Shown here piece after piece: positions 16,019 through 25,600 of a DNA stretch of 41,752 bases (the first letter of the stretch is position 1; the number at the start of each line of letters is the position of its first letter). The DNA comes from an uncultured Nitrosomonadales bacterium (GTDB lineage: Bacteria > Pseudomonadota > Gammaproteobacteria > Burkholderiales > Gallionellaceae), in assembly GCA_903915035.1 (NCBI GenBank), contig CAIWRI010000068.1:1-41752 (forward strand). The letters are read 5' to 3'. The translations under genes and the position numbers were made by a program. The notes below the pieces were generated by a model. That model was not told the origin of the DNA, ran no database searches, and worked only from the letters and a program-made list of their open reading frames with translations.

Positions 16019-18814
16019 ATGAAAAGTAAAAATAAGGGTGTGTCACGTTTATTGGCTGGTCTGCTTATTACCAGCGGAATAATTGCGCTCGCAAATGTCA
16101 CCTACGCTGATACGATTAATGCTTCTGCCACTACCGGGGCTTCTGCCACAACACCCACGATCCCGGCAGACGGCGTTGTTACCTACACCGTTCAGGACAG
16201 CGCCAGCACGGTAGTAGGCCATTTCACTTATAGTCCAGCCAGTGCAGTATGGGCTCCGGATGCTGCGGCTACGCTTGCCGGATGGTCACAAGTATATGCC
16301 GGCAGCCCGCCAGCTCCCGTGCCAGGATCTTTTGTACTTAATGCGGGTACTTCAAGCCAGCAGAATGTCAGCTTTGCCGCCTCGCCAGCCCCTTCGCTGA
16401 GCGAAGGGGTCGCTTCGACAACAGCAAAGAGTGGAACGTCTTACACTACGCCTATCGTAAGTTCTGTACTGGGTGCCGGTTCTGTCGTAAGCGGATCCGT
16501 TGCCGTAACAGCACCGGGAACAAGCACGCTTACAGGTGTGCCTAGTCCATTGGCCTACACCTATGTGGATTCGGCTAATACCGCCTTAAACGCAAGCGCC
16601 ACCGCTACCTCAACTGCAACGCCAACGACGGTAACTGACACCGTTTCACCGACGGCCAGTGGTGCGGTAACGGTAACCAGCAGCACTCCTGCATACCAAA
16701 CGGGGGCTTATACGGCAACCTTTGCCGGCACCTCTACGTCGGGCACAGTTAGCGGCAACTCGGTGGCGCTGGATTCCACCGGCTTGAGTTTTAATAAGTT
16801 GACTGGTACAGCCAGCATAAACACGGCAACGGGCAACGTTGCTACTAGTGTTACGGCGGATCCGCTTGGTTCTACCACTATCGGCTCTGCCGGTATTTCT
16901 ACCGGGGCACTAAGCATTGCGACCGGCGGTTCGATTTCCATGGCTGGCGTAGCTACTGGCGATGGTGTTCTTCAAACGGGCGGCGGCACCGCAGCATTTG
17001 GTGTAACCAACGCTGCAGGCCACACCAACGGCATCAGCGCTAATACGACCAGCGCCACAATGACCGGCGGAACGGCATCAACCACATGGACGTTGAGCAA
17101 TACCGGCGCCGTACTGTCTGACAGTGTCAACGGTACGACATTTTCTGTGAGTAACACCGGTGCTGCAACAATCGCCAACGGCCTTACGGTTTCGGCAGGC
17201 GGTGCCAATATCACCGGCGGCACGACTACCGATACCTTGACAGTGTCTGGCGCATCCATCACTCATGGCATCACCAACACCGGGAACATTGTCAACACCG
17301 GGAACTTGACTGTAACGGGTGTTACTACGCTGACCGGCACAACTAACATCAATACAACCGGTACCATCCAAACCACGCTGGGCAATGCGCTTAGTACGGT
17401 CGAGCTGCAAGGTGGCACCAATATTATTGGTCTGGCAGGGGTGTCCAATAATACGATAACGGGTCTTAGCAACACCATCACAGGTGCAACTCAGTCATCC
17501 ATTGCCGGTGGCACCAGCAGCGCCACTTTGACAAATGCAGGCGTGGCTATCGTCGGGAATACCGGCGTGACCGGCACCTTGACCGCGTCAGGCAATGCTA
17601 ATCTGAATGGCGCCGTCAACAATATCGGTACCACGCAAGCTTCAACAAATACCATCGGTAATGTTGGCGTATCGACCAACATCGTGACAGGTGCTACCAA
17701 TACCATTACGGGCTTGACCAGTACGACGATCACGGGCGGTGCAAACAGCGTGGCAGTTGATACGGCAACAGGCACCACTGTAACAGGTGACTTAACCGCC
17801 AATGGCGCAGTTAACATTATAGGTGGAGCCGCTTCAAGTAACAGTATCGGTACAGTGGGTGCCTCGAGTAACCATATCGGTTCAGGAACTTCGACCAATA
17901 CGATCCTGGGTACGACTACGGTAACCGGAGTTACCAACATCAACACCGCCGGGGCATCTGCTACTAACATTGGCAACGCTTCCAGCACTACGACGGTGAC
18001 CGGCACGACCAACATCAACACTACCGGTACAGCTGCAACAACAGTAGGTTCTGCAGCTAATACCAGCGCGGTTACGCTGATTTCCGGCACCAGTTCAATC
18101 GCTACCAGCAATACCAACAACGTGATAACTGCCGCAACCACCAATAATATCACCGGTGGCACGGGTAACAATGTGACGGCAACGACAGGTAACAACGTCA
18201 TCTCCGCCACAACCGGCAGCAATACGTTAAGTTCCGGTGCCGGGATGAATACAGTCGTGACGAATGCGGCAGCCTCGGCGACAGGTACGGCATTAACAGG
18301 TACCGGTACCACCAACGGAATTTCCTTGAGCGGTACCGTTGGTGCAGATACGGCAACGGAAATGCTCTCCGGGACGAATGCTTCTTTACTCAACAGTACG
18401 GGACATGGTATTGCGGTAACCGCTTCGCAGACGGTGATTTCAGGTGGTACGACTTCGACCAGCATGACGCTGAATAATGGTGGTGCTTCCTTTGCCAATA
18501 CCTCAACGGGTGGCCCGGTCAGAGTGACTGGGGTGGCAGACGGCAGCAACCCGTATGATGCGGTCAACTACCAGCAACTGCAACAAGTGTCGCGTGGCGT
18601 CGCCTCTGCGATTGCGATGACCAATATCCCGCAGGTTCCCGATGGTAAAACAGCGATGGTCGGTGTGGGTGTCGGTACCTTTAACGGAGAACAAGCTATT
18701 TCTATCGGTGCCAGTTACCGCTTCTCGCCGGATGCCGTATTGAGAGCCAGTATCGCTGTTTCACCCAGTGGCGGTCCTACTTCAGCAGGTATCGGCGCCG
18801 GCTGGTCGTGGTAA
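16019..18814 (+). CDS. Trimeric autotransporter adhesin, YadA-type anchor, repeat-rich
   Basis: A 931-residue surface protein. The signal peptide ends near ANVTYA (residues 24-30). The passenger is almost entirely Thr/Ala/Ser/Gly/Asn, arranged as short beta-strand repeats; a 25-residue unit containing TNINT and a following IGN/VGS turn occurs twice in tandem (from bases 17915 and 17990) with a diverged copy near 17327. A neck-like GVADGSNPYDAVNYQQLQQV leads into the YadA anchor (residues about 860-931: VPDGKTAMVGVGVG, then YRFSPDAVLRAS, ending GAGWSW), which forms a 12-stranded trimeric outer-membrane barrel. No classical YadA head repeats are visible. The frame is open from 15995, but the ATG at 16019 has AAGGA upstream and starts a proper signal peptide. 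Likely role: adhesion or aggregation. Confidence 0.88.
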   Translation: MKSKNKGVSRLLAGLLITSGIIALANVTYADTINASATTGASATTPTIPADGVVTYTVQDSASTVVGHFTYSPASAVWAPDAAATLAGWSQVYAGSPPAPVPGSFVLNAGTSSQQNVSFAASPAPSLSEGVASTTAKSGTSYTTPIVSSVLGAGSVVSGSVAVTAPGTSTLTGVPSPLAYTYVDSANTALNASATATSTATPTTVTDTVSPTASGAVTVTSSTPAYQTGAYTATFAGTSTSGTVSGNSVALDSTGLSFNKLTGTASINTATGNVATSVTADPLGSTTIGSAGISTGALSIATGGSISMAGVATGDGVLQTGGGTAAFGVTNAAGHTNGISANTTSATMTGGTASTTWTLSNTGAVLSDSVNGTTFSVSNTGAATIANGLTVSAGGANITGGTTTDTLTVSGASITHGITNTGNIVNTGNLTVTGVTTLTGTTNINTTGTIQTTLGNALSTVELQGGTNIIGLAGVSNNTITGLSNTITGATQSSIAGGTSSATLTNAGVAIVGNTGVTGTLTASGNANLNGAVNNIGTTQASTNTIGNVGVSTNIVTGATNTITGLTSTTITGGANSVAVDTATGTTVTGDLTANGAVNIIGGAASSNSIGTVGASSNHIGSGTSTNTILGTTTVTGVTNINTAGASATNIGNASSTTTVTGTTNINTTGTAATTVGSAANTSAVTLISGTSSIATSNTNNVITAATTNNITGGTGNNVTATTGNNVISATTGSNTLSSGAGMNTVVTNAAASATGTALTGTGTTNGISLSGTVGADTATEMLSGTNASLLNSTGHGIAVTASQTVISGGTTSTSMTLNNGGASFANTSTGGPVRVTGVADGSNPYDAVNYQQLQQVSRGVASAIAMTNIPQVPDGKTAMVGVGVGTFNGEQAISIGASYRFSPDAVLRASIAVSPSGGPTSAGIGAGWSW

Positions 18815-18836
18815 ACAGGGCGAATAGCCCGAGGTA

Positions 18837-18870
18837 ATTAAAAAGGGAGACCGCGGTCTCCCTTTTTAAT
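18837..18870. terminator. Bidirectional rho-independent terminator
   Basis: Perfect 34-bp palindrome with core GGGAGACCGCGGTCTCCC, flanked by an A-run on the left and a T-run on the right. It lies between the convergent autotransporter and reductase genes and can terminate both transcripts. Confidence 0.92.
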
Positions 18871-18889
18871 CGCACATTATTTCAGCAGG

Positions 18890-19903
18890 TCAGACAGCTA
18901 TTTTGGCGGCATAGGTAAAGGCATCCGAGAAGAATGCTTCATTCGGCAAGCCGCGAGTCGTCGTAAAATCGGTGTGAGCGGCTTCAACCACGACGGGTGC
19001 GCCACAGGCGTAAACTTCGTAAGCTGACAGGTCGCTATAGTCTTCCATGACGGCCAGATGCACAAAGCCGGTACGGCCTGACCATTCATCTTCAGGTAAT
19101 GGTTCAGAGAGCACAGGCGTGAACGCGATACCTTGCGCTTCCCATTGCTTTGCCATATCCAGCATGTAGAGATCGGACAATCGACGCGCGCCCCAGTAAA
19201 AATGCATAGGACGTTTGATGCCGATATAAAGCGCGTGTTCGATGATCGCCTTGATCGGTGCGAAACCGGTACCGGAAGCGACAAAAATAATCGGTTTTTC
19301 GCTGTCTTCGCGCAGGAAAAAAGTACCCAGCGGTCCCTTGAAGCGCAGGATGTCGCGCTCCTTCATTACCTCGAATACGTGCCGGGTGAATTCGCCGCCC
19401 GCAATATTGCGTATGTGCAATTCCAGATATTCATCGTTGTGCGGCGCATTCGCCAGTGAGAAGCTGCGCGGCTTCTGATCTTTTAACAAAATATCAATAT
19501 ACTGGCCGGCCAGAAATTGCAGCCGTTCCCCGGCAGGCAGTTTGAGTTTCAACACCATCACGTCAGCCGCCGGTTTTTCCATGCTGTGCACGCGGCAAGG
19601 CATGGTTTTAATCTGAATATCCTTGATCGCGCTGACTTCATGCGATTCGATCACCAGATTACTGCGCGGTTTCGAACAGCAAAACAGCGCCATGCCAACG
19701 GCCTTTTCAACCTCAGTCAAAGCGACACCGTCGCCATACTCCACCTGGCCTTGCAACACTTTCCCCTTGCATGCACCGCAAACCCCGTCGCGACAACTAT
19801 AGGGCAGGGTAAACCCGTGTTTGAGTGCTGCTTCAAGGATAGTTTCATCAGCGTCGATGGGGAATTGGTGACCGCTGGGCTGGATGGTTACTTGAAATGT
19901 CAT
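18890..19903 (-). CDS. 2Fe-2S/FAD oxidoreductase, CDP-6-deoxy-glucoseen reductase (AscD)-like
   Basis: An electron-transfer flavoprotein of 337 residues: a plant-type ferredoxin domain (1-90) fused to a ferredoxin-NADP reductase module (100-337). The 2Fe-2S cluster ligands are C37, C42, C45 and C75 (PYSCRDGVCGACKG and LFCCSKP). RSFSL at about 146-150 binds FAD and GTGFAPIKA at about 211-219 binds the nicotinamide nucleotide. Homologues are often annotated as CDP-6-deoxy-delta-3,4-glucoseen reductase, but no deoxysugar genes are nearby, so in this setting it is better read as a generic NAD(P)H-dependent reductase for an unknown acceptor. Divergent from the SDR gene with only 53 bases between. 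Confidence 0.9.
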   Translation of the reverse strand: MTFQVTIQPSGHQFPIDADETILEAALKHGFTLPYSCRDGVCGACKGKVLQGQVEYGDGVALTEVEKAVGMALFCCSKPRSNLVIESHEVSAIKDIQIKTMPCRVHSMEKPAADVMVLKLKLPAGERLQFLAGQYIDILLKDQKPRSFSLANAPHNDEYLELHIRNIAGGEFTRHVFEVMKERDILRFKGPLGTFFLREDSEKPIIFVASGTGFAPIKAIIEHALYIGIKRPMHFYWGARRLSDLYMLDMAKQWEAQGIAFTPVLSEPLPEDEWSGRTGFVHLAVMEDYSDLSAYEVYACGAPVVVEAAHTDFTTTRGLPNEAFFSDAFTYAAKIAV

Positions 19904-19956
19904 GATGAATGGTACAGTATTTTGCGAGAGCGTGGATTTTAACGCATAATCGACTG

Positions 19957-20835
19957 ATGAAACGAATACTCATCATCGGCTGCGGAGATATTGCGCTGCG
20001 CGTCATTCCCCAGCTCACGCCCCGTTATCGGGTCTATGCGCTGGTGCGCAATCCTGCCCATGTTGAAAATCTGCGTAAATCAGGCGTCATTCCACTGATC
20101 GGTGATCTGGATGACAGAATCAGCCTTTCGCGAATTCCAGGTCTGGCAGATCTGGTGCTGCACTTTGCGCCGCCAGCAAATTCCCCTTTGGCTAAGGCCG
20201 GCTTCCGGGAGTTTTCCGATATTCGCACGCATAATCTGCTCGCTGCGTTGTCCCTCGGTACGCCCCCCGGAAGTCTGATCTATATCAGCACCAGTGGCGT
20301 ATATGGCGATTGCGCAGGAGACAGGGTGAGCGAAAGCCGAGCCGTGAATCCGGGTTCTGCGCGCGGCGAACTCAGAGTTGATGCTGAGCGGCAGATACAC
20401 AGTTGGGCCAGGCGCTGCTGCGTGCGTGCCAGCATCCTGCGCGTACCGGGAATTTATGCGGCAGAACGTTTGCCGCTGGAGCGACTGCATGCCGGTATGC
20501 CGGCGATTGTGGCGGGTGAAGATGGCTACAGTAATCATATTCATGCAGATGACCTGGCGCGCATTTGCGTTGCGGCCTTACAGCGCGGGAAGCCCTGCCG
20601 CATATATCACGCGAGTGATGACGATGAGATGAAAATGGGTGACTATTTTGATGCAGTGGCGGATGCGTATGAATTGCCACGCCCGCCGCGATTGGCCAGA
20701 GACGAGGTACAACGCGCCGTGTCGCCGATGATGTACTCGTTTATGAATGAATCGAAGCGATTGAGCAATACGCGTATGAAGCGCGAATTGAAAGTGAGGT
20801 TGCGTTATCCGACTGTAGCGGATTTTATTGCGTAA
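19957..20835 (+). CDS. NAD-dependent epimerase/dehydratase-like (extended SDR) protein
   Basis: A 292-residue Rossmann-fold protein. The N-terminal nucleotide-binding motif is GCGDIALRV (residues 8-16), an atypical SDR version close to YeeZ-type proteins. The STSGVYGDCAGDRVSE segment corresponds to the catalytic region; the Tyr of SGVYGD is retained, but the usual YxxxK pair is not clear, so catalysis is uncertain. The frame is open from 19909; the ATG at 19957 matches the conserved MKRILIIGCGDIA. Function and substrate are unknown. It shares a short divergent promoter region with the reductase gene, which may link their expression. Confidence 0.8.
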   Translation: MKRILIIGCGDIALRVIPQLTPRYRVYALVRNPAHVENLRKSGVIPLIGDLDDRISLSRIPGLADLVLHFAPPANSPLAKAGFREFSDIRTHNLLAALSLGTPPGSLIYISTSGVYGDCAGDRVSESRAVNPGSARGELRVDAERQIHSWARRCCVRASILRVPGIYAAERLPLERLHAGMPAIVAGEDGYSNHIHADDLARICVAALQRGKPCRIYHASDDDEMKMGDYFDAVADAYELPRPPRLARDEVQRAVSPMMYSFMNESKRLSNTRMKRELKVRLRYPTVADFIA

Positions 20836-21006
20836 ATGCAAAGCCCCTGTGCGCTGCCGAAGACAGGCGCAAACAAGCGGTGATGTTGGGCGCGCACTGT
20901 TTGAGCACGTGATCGTGTAGCGGATCGTGCGAGTTGCACAGCCCCGCATGCTTGCGATTATCGAGAGAACCCCACCGGGGCGGCAAACCGGGGTCGCCTT
21001 TTCTTC

Positions 21007-21063
21007 GCTTACCTTCTCCTGGCGACGCAAAAGAAGGTAAGCAGCAGCCGGTATGCCACCGGC
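21007..21063. repeat. Intergenic hairpin pair downstream of htpG
   Basis: An 11-bp perfect inverted repeat (GCTTACCTTCT / AGAAGGTAAGC, 14-base loop) at 21007-21042 and a 6-bp stem (GCCGGT / ACCGGC) at 21047-21063. The first resembles a widespread intergenic repeat of the CTTACTTTCTTTTGGCG type in proteobacteria. It may stabilise or end transcripts from the convergent SDR and htpG genes, although no T-run follows. Confidence 0.5.
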
Positions 21064-21070
21064 AAAATTG

Positions 21071-22969
21071 TTAGCTGGCGCGCATTTCCAGCATTAGATG
21101 ATTAATGCGTTTAACGAAACCGGCAGGATCATCCAGCTGACCGCCTTCGGCCAGTAAAGCCTGATCGAACAAAACGGCAGCCCAATCATCGAAATGCAGG
21201 GCTTCCGCTTTCAGACGGATCACAACCGGGTGTTGCGGGTTGATTTCCAGAATCGGCAAGGATTCCGGTATTTTTTGACCTGCCGCTTTGAGCATCCGCG
21301 CCATGTTGCCGCTCATTTCGTCTTCGTCGGCAACCAGACAAGCCGGTGAATCGGTTAAGCGATGCGTGACGCGAACTTCCTTGACGCGACCCGACAAGCT
21401 GGCTTCGATCTTTTCAGTCAGATCCTTATGATCGGTTGCTTGTTTTTCCTGATCCTGCTTCTCGGCTTCATCTTCCAGCGCACCCAGATCCAGACCGCCC
21501 TTGGCAACCGATACCAGCGACTTTTCCTTGAACTCAGATAAAGAACCCACGACCCATTCATCCACGCGAGCCGACAGCAGCAGCACTTCGATGCCCTTCT
21601 TGCGGAACACTTCCAGATGCGGGCTGTTTTTGGCCGCATTGAAGGTATCAGCGGTGATGTAGTAAATCTTGTCCTGACCTTCTTTCATCCGCCCGATATA
21701 ATCAGCCAGCGATACGGTTTCAGCAGTAGTGTCATTGTGGGTGGAGGCGAAGCGCAACAGACCGGCGATGCGATCCTTATTGGCGAAATCATGCCCTACG
21801 CCTTCTTTCAATACCTGACCGAATTCGCCCCAGAAGGTGGTAAATTTATCTGCGTCATTGGCAGCCAGATCTTCCAGCAGCCCGAGTACTTTTTTGGTGC
21901 AGCCTTCGCGGATCGCCTTGATATCCTTGGATTCCTGAAGAATTTCGCGCGACACATTCAGCGGCAGATTGTTTGAATCCACCACCCCGCGCACGAAACG
22001 CAGGTAAGACGGCAGCAATTGTTCTGCATCGTCCATGATGAAGACGCGCTTCACATACAGCTTAATGCCGTGCTGTGCATTGTGATCCCAAAGATCGAAC
22101 GGCGCGCGGGCCGGGACATAAAGCAATTGGGTGTATTCCTGACGACCTTCGACGCGGGCATGAGACCAGGCCAGCGGATCTTCGTAGTCGTGGCCGACAT
22201 GCTTGTAGAACGCCTTGTATTCGTCGTCTGAAATCTCGTTCTTGGCGCGCGCCCACAAAGCGGAAGCCTGATTGACCGTTTCATCTTCATCGGTGGTGAG
22301 CTGCTCGCCGTCCTTCCATTCTTCTTTCTTCATCACGATAGGCTGGATGATGTGATCGGAATATTTGTGGACGATGGAGCGAATCTTGTGATTGCTTAAC
22401 AGGTCATCCTGATCTTCACGCAGATGCAAGGTGATGGTGGTACCGCGCTCCACTTTTTCGATCATCTCAATGGTGAACTCGCCGCCGCCATCCGATTCCC
22501 AGAACACGCCCTGATCGGTATTTTCACCGGCACGACGGGTGGTGACGGACACTTTGTCGGCGACAATGAAGGCGGAATAAAAGCCGACACCGAACTGACC
22601 GATCAGCCCGGCATCTTTTTGCTGGTCGCCGGAGAGACGGGAGAAAAATTCGCGCGTGCCGGATTTGGCGATGGTGCCCAGATTGCTGATAACTTCGTCG
22701 CGGTTCATGCCGATGCCGTTGTCGCTGATGGTCAGCGTGCGGGCTTCCTTATCGTAGCCAATGCGGATTTTCAGTTCGGTGTCGTTCTCGAACATCGTAT
22801 CATTGTGCAGTGCTTCGAAGCGCAGCTTGTCGCAGGCATCCGAGGCATTAGATACCAGTTCGCGCAGGAAAATTTCACGGTTGGAATACAGGGAGTGGAT
22901 CATCAGTTGCAGAAGTTGTTTTACTTCAGTCTGAAATCCCATCGTTTCGCGATTTGTGCTTGCAGTCAT
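21071..22969 (-). CDS. htpG: Molecular chaperone HtpG (Hsp90)
   Basis: Cytoplasmic Hsp90 chaperone, 632 residues, the normal length. The N-terminal GHKL ATPase domain shows [34 protein letters not shown] and [11 protein letters not shown]. The middle domain has the catalytic Arg region ([12 protein letters not shown]), and the C-terminal dimerisation domain ends in [13 protein letters not shown] before the ATG supports the start. A heat-shock-type promoter precedes it (see 23005-23032), consistent with control by sigma-32. Confidence 0.98.
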   Translation of the reverse strand: MTASTNRETMGFQTEVKQLLQLMIHSLYSNREIFLRELVSNASDACDKLRFEALHNDTMFENDTELKIRIGYDKEARTLTISDNGIGMNRDEVISNLGTIAKSGTREFFSRLSGDQQKDAGLIGQFGVGFYSAFIVADKVSVTTRRAGENTDQGVFWESDGGGEFTIEMIEKVERGTTITLHLREDQDDLLSNHKIRSIVHKYSDHIIQPIVMKKEEWKDGEQLTTDEDETVNQASALWARAKNEISDDEYKAFYKHVGHDYEDPLAWSHARVEGRQEYTQLLYVPARAPFDLWDHNAQHGIKLYVKRVFIMDDAEQLLPSYLRFVRGVVDSNNLPLNVSREILQESKDIKAIREGCTKKVLGLLEDLAANDADKFTTFWGEFGQVLKEGVGHDFANKDRIAGLLRFASTHNDTTAETVSLADYIGRMKEGQDKIYYITADTFNAAKNSPHLEVFRKKGIEVLLLSARVDEWVVGSLSEFKEKSLVSVAKGGLDLGALEDEAEKQDQEKQATDHKDLTEKIEASLSGRVKEVRVTHRLTDSPACLVADEDEMSGNMARMLKAAGQKIPESLPILEINPQHPVVIRLKAEALHFDDWAAVLFDQALLAEGGQLDDPAGFVKRINHLMLEMRAS

Positions 22970-23004
22970 GTCCGTCCTTTTGGTGTTTTAGTAAAGTGCG
23001 CCAT

Positions 23005-23032
23005 AGATGGAGCAGATTAACAAAATTTCAAG
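23005..23032 (-). promoter_or_regulatory. Sigma-32 (heat shock) promoter of htpG
   Basis: On the minus strand CTTGAAA (-35) and CTCCATCT (-10) are separated by 13 bases, matching the sigma-32 consensus CTTGAAA-N11-16-CCCCATNT with a single difference. The expected start of transcription is about 30 bases before the htpG ATG. Confidence 0.8.
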
Positions 23033-23074
23033 AGCATAAAATTAAGGAGCAAGATTCAACGCCCCTGTACCCTG

Positions 23075-23680
23075 TCAGGATTTTTGCATGATTGTGGCGA
23101 AACGCGCCGAATTTTGTATTTCAGCCAGCCAAACGCATAAAGCAGGATAAGGTGACTGAGCGAACCAGTCAGGATCGACGCCGGCAAACTGGCGGATGAA
23201 GGGAAATATGGCGGCATCCGCGATGGATAGCGTATTGCTCAGCAAATAGCGCCTTGCATTCAAGGCCTGTTCCAGTTGCAACAAGAAAACTTCCCCGTCC
23301 CGGCGGTAGTCGAAGCGTGAGCGCCCTGGATGACGGTCAGCGTATTTGTAACAGTCCAAAGCCAGCTTGAAGCGGGTGTCGTTAAGCTGTATCAAAGGTT
23401 GTGCTGCGGCCAGATAGCTATCGTGTTCGCCCAACCAGTTTTCCGGGTCATACTGGTGCAAAGCCCATTGCATGATGCCCCAGCTTTCGTCGATAACGCG
23501 ACCATCATCGAGAACTAAAACAGGCACGCTGCCTTTCGGAGAGATTGCCAACATGCCGGCGGGTTTGCAGCGCAAATCGACTTCACGTAATTCATATGCA
23601 ATGCCGCTGACATGTAACGCCATCCGTGCGCGCATGGCATAAGGGCAGCGACGAAACGAATACAGTATCGGCAGTTTCAA
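23075..23680 (-). CDS. Glutathione S-transferase family protein
   Basis: A 201-residue GST-fold protein. The N-terminal thioredoxin-like domain starts LPILYSFRRCPYAMRARMAL with a Cys-Pro-Tyr-Ala glutaredoxin-like active-site motif, and GSVPVLVLDDG supplies the cis-Pro loop; an all-helical C-terminal domain follows (NTLSIADAAIFPFIRQF is the typical N-capping/hydrophobic staple block). The frame is open to 23749 inside trpD. The TTG at 23680 (KLPILYSF) is the likely start because it lies 13 bases after the trpD stop and fits the family N-terminus; no ATG is available there. Substrate is unknown. It occupies the place where trpC often follows trpD. Confidence 0.88.
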   Translation of the reverse strand: MKLPILYSFRRCPYAMRARMALHVSGIAYELREVDLRCKPAGMLAISPKGSVPVLVLDDGRVIDESWGIMQWALHQYDPENWLGEHDSYLAAAQPLIQLNDTRFKLALDCYKYADRHPGRSRFDYRRDGEVFLLQLEQALNARRYLLSNTLSIADAAIFPFIRQFAGVDPDWFAQSPYPALCVWLAEIQNSARFATIMQKS

Positions 23681-23693
23681 AGCATGACGACTT

Positions 23694-24722
23694 TTAAAAC
23701 TGCCCGCTGAATGCGATGAGTTGCGCCAAACGTGCTTTGGCCGAACCATCGCTGATCACTTCGGCTGCACGCGCGATGCCATCGCTCAGCGTAGCAGTCA
23801 GCCCCGCCACATAAATCGCAGCCCCCGCATTCAGTTGTACGATGTCGCGAGCAGCACCTGGCTTGTTGTCTAAAACGCCACAGAGCATGGCACAGGCTTC
23901 CGTTGCATTTCCCACACGCAGCAATTCGTTCGAGGCGCGGCTCATGCCGAACTGCTCAGGACTGACGCTGTACTCGCTGATTTCACCGTCTTTGAGCTCG
24001 GCAATAGCACTTTCACGACTGATGGCGATTTCATCCATGCCATCCATGCCGTGAACCACCAGCACATGACGACTGCCCAATCGCTGGAGTACGCGTGCCA
24101 TGATGCCGACCAGATCGGTATGAAATACGCCCAGTACCTGATTCTCAGCTGCGGCCGGATTGGTCAGCGGCCCGAGTACGTTAAACATCGTTCTTACACC
24201 CAACTCACGGCGCACCGGTGCGGCATACTTCATCGCGCCGTGAAAATTGGGCGCAAACATGAAGCCGATGCCGATGCCGTCCACGCAAAGCGCGACCTGC
24301 TCAGGGGTTAAATTGATGTTAACACCGAGCTTTTCCAGCACATCCGCGCTGCCGCAGGTTGAAGATACCGAGCGCCCGCCATGCTTGGCGACACGCGCAC
24401 CTGCCGCCGCTGCGACAAAGGCACTGGCGGTCGAGACATTAAAGGTACTGATGCCATCGCCTCCCGTGCCGCAGGTATCGACCAGGTATTGCCGGTTGAG
24501 AACGGGGACTTTGGTGGAAAATTCGCGCATAACAAACGCTGCGGCAGAAATTTCCCCGACAGTTTCCTTTTTAACCCGTAAGCCTACCAGAATGCCGGCA
24601 ATCTGGGCTGCGGAGACTTCGCCGCGCATGATCTGGCGCATCAGCGAAAGCATCTCATCATAGAAAATTTCGCGTTGATCGATCAGCCGTACCAGCGCTT
24701 GCTGTGGTGTTATCACGGGCAT
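23694..24722 (-). CDS. trpD: Anthranilate phosphoribosyltransferase
   Basis: Second step of tryptophan synthesis: joins anthranilate and phosphoribosyl pyrophosphate. 342 residues, the usual length. The PRPP-binding motif [17 protein letters not shown] and the anthranilate-site block [20 protein letters not shown] are present, followed by [20 protein letters not shown]. The Gly/Thr-Cys variants in the second motif are slight departures from the common KHGNR and SSKSGSAD forms. GGAGGG precedes the ATG, which overlaps the end of trpG by 10 bases, so the two are coupled. trpC and trpE are not in this cluster. Confidence 0.97.
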   Translation of the reverse strand: MPVITPQQALVRLIDQREIFYDEMLSLMRQIMRGEVSAAQIAGILVGLRVKKETVGEISAAAFVMREFSTKVPVLNRQYLVDTCGTGGDGISTFNVSTASAFVAAAAGARVAKHGGRSVSSTCGSADVLEKLGVNINLTPEQVALCVDGIGIGFMFAPNFHGAMKYAAPVRRELGVRTMFNVLGPLTNPAAAENQVLGVFHTDLVGIMARVLQRLGSRHVLVVHGMDGMDEIAISRESAIAELKDGEISEYSVSPEQFGMSRASNELLRVGNATEACAMLCGVLDNKPGAARDIVQLNAGAAIYVAGLTATLSDGIARAAEVISDGSAKARLAQLIAFSGQF

Positions 24723-25282
24723 CCCTCCAGAAAGTTTTTCAGCAGCGCATGGCCGTGTTCGGTGAGGATGGATTCGGGATGAAACTGCACGCCGTGTACT
24801 GCAAGCGTTCTGTGGCGCACGCCCATGATCTCGCCATCCTCAGTCCATGCGGTAATTTCCAGACATTCCGGCAGACTCGCGCGTTCGATCACCAGCGAAT
24901 GATAACGCGTCGCGGTAAACGGATTGGGCACACCGGTGAACACGCTGCGACTGGTATGATGGATCAGGGACGTCTTGCCGTGCATCAGCTGTTTGGCGTG
25001 TATGATCTTGCCGCCGAAAGCCTGGCCGATGCTCTGATGGCCCAGGCAAACACCCAGCAGAGGGATTTTCCCGGCGAAGTGCGCTATGGCGGCCACGGAA
25101 ATACCGGCTTCATTCGGCGTGCAAGGGCCGGGGGATACCACAATATGTTGCGGATTCCTCTGTTCGATTTGTTCGACAGTGATTTCGTCGTTGCGATGGA
25201 CTTCTACCTCCGCACCCAGTTCTGCAAAATATTGCACCAGATTATAGGTGAAAGAGTCATAATTATCGATCATCAGAAGCAT
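24713..25282 (-). CDS. trpG: Anthranilate/aminodeoxychorismate synthase glutaminase subunit
   Basis: Class I glutamine amidotransferase that supplies ammonia to TrpE or PabB. 189 residues. The catalytic triad is visible as Cys in GVCLGHQ and the His-Glu pair in QFHPESI; the oxyanion region is SPGPCTP. The frame is open to 25318, but the ATG at 25282 starts the conserved [18 protein letters not shown]. Coupled to trpD by overlap. Because no trpE lies next to it, it may also serve folate synthesis as PabA, as such subunits often do. Confidence 0.96.
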   Translation of the reverse strand: MLLMIDNYDSFTYNLVQYFAELGAEVEVHRNDEITVEQIEQRNPQHIVVSPGPCTPNEAGISVAAIAHFAGKIPLLGVCLGHQSIGQAFGGKIIHAKQLMHGKTSLIHHTSRSVFTGVPNPFTATRYHSLVIERASLPECLEITAWTEDGEIMGVRHRTLAVHGVQFHPESILTEHGHALLKNFLEGCP

Positions 25283-25600
25283 GATGTGTGTGTTCCGGTC
25301 AGGTTGATGCTGCGGCAATTGTTGAAGAGTTTACCTCAACTCAAGAAACTCGCCAAATGTCTAAGCCGTTGCCTGATGAATCACAGATCAAGGCAAAAAA
25401 TCCTGGAACATGCGCCGGCATTATTACTCAGCCTAACAAAGCTTTGCTGAATGTTACTAATGAGACCGCGCTGTTTCAGGTCAACAAGGAACTATTTTCG
25501 TTTGACCGCGTCTATGCGTCAATCAATGCCGGATGCAAATAAAGCTGCAGGGCAGACAATTTGGAAGATATAATCCTAAAGATGTTTACCGGGAATAAAA
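25283..25600. other. Divergent control region between trpG and prc
   Basis: About 318 bases without a credible gene; an 84-codon plus-strand frame at 25288-25542 has no family features. A perfect -10 box TATAAT lies at 25569-25574, about 26 bases before the prc ATG, with only a weak -35. I saw no trp leader peptide or attenuator. Confidence 0.6.
25569..25574 (+). promoter_or_regulatory. Likely -10 element of prc
   Basis: Consensus TATAAT placed so that transcription would begin about 20 bases before the prc start codon. No good -35 element at the proper distance is seen. Confidence 0.5.

Noticed and set aside
17491-18567. 358-codon open frame on the minus strand inside the autotransporter gene
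   Set aside because: It is antisense to the repeat-rich passenger and consists of Val/Pro/Leu-rich low complexity that mirrors the Thr/Asn/Gly codons; no start signal or family features.
25288-25542. 84-codon plus-strand ORF between trpG and prc
   Set aside because: No homology that I recognise, and it overlaps the trpG promoter region; likely chance.
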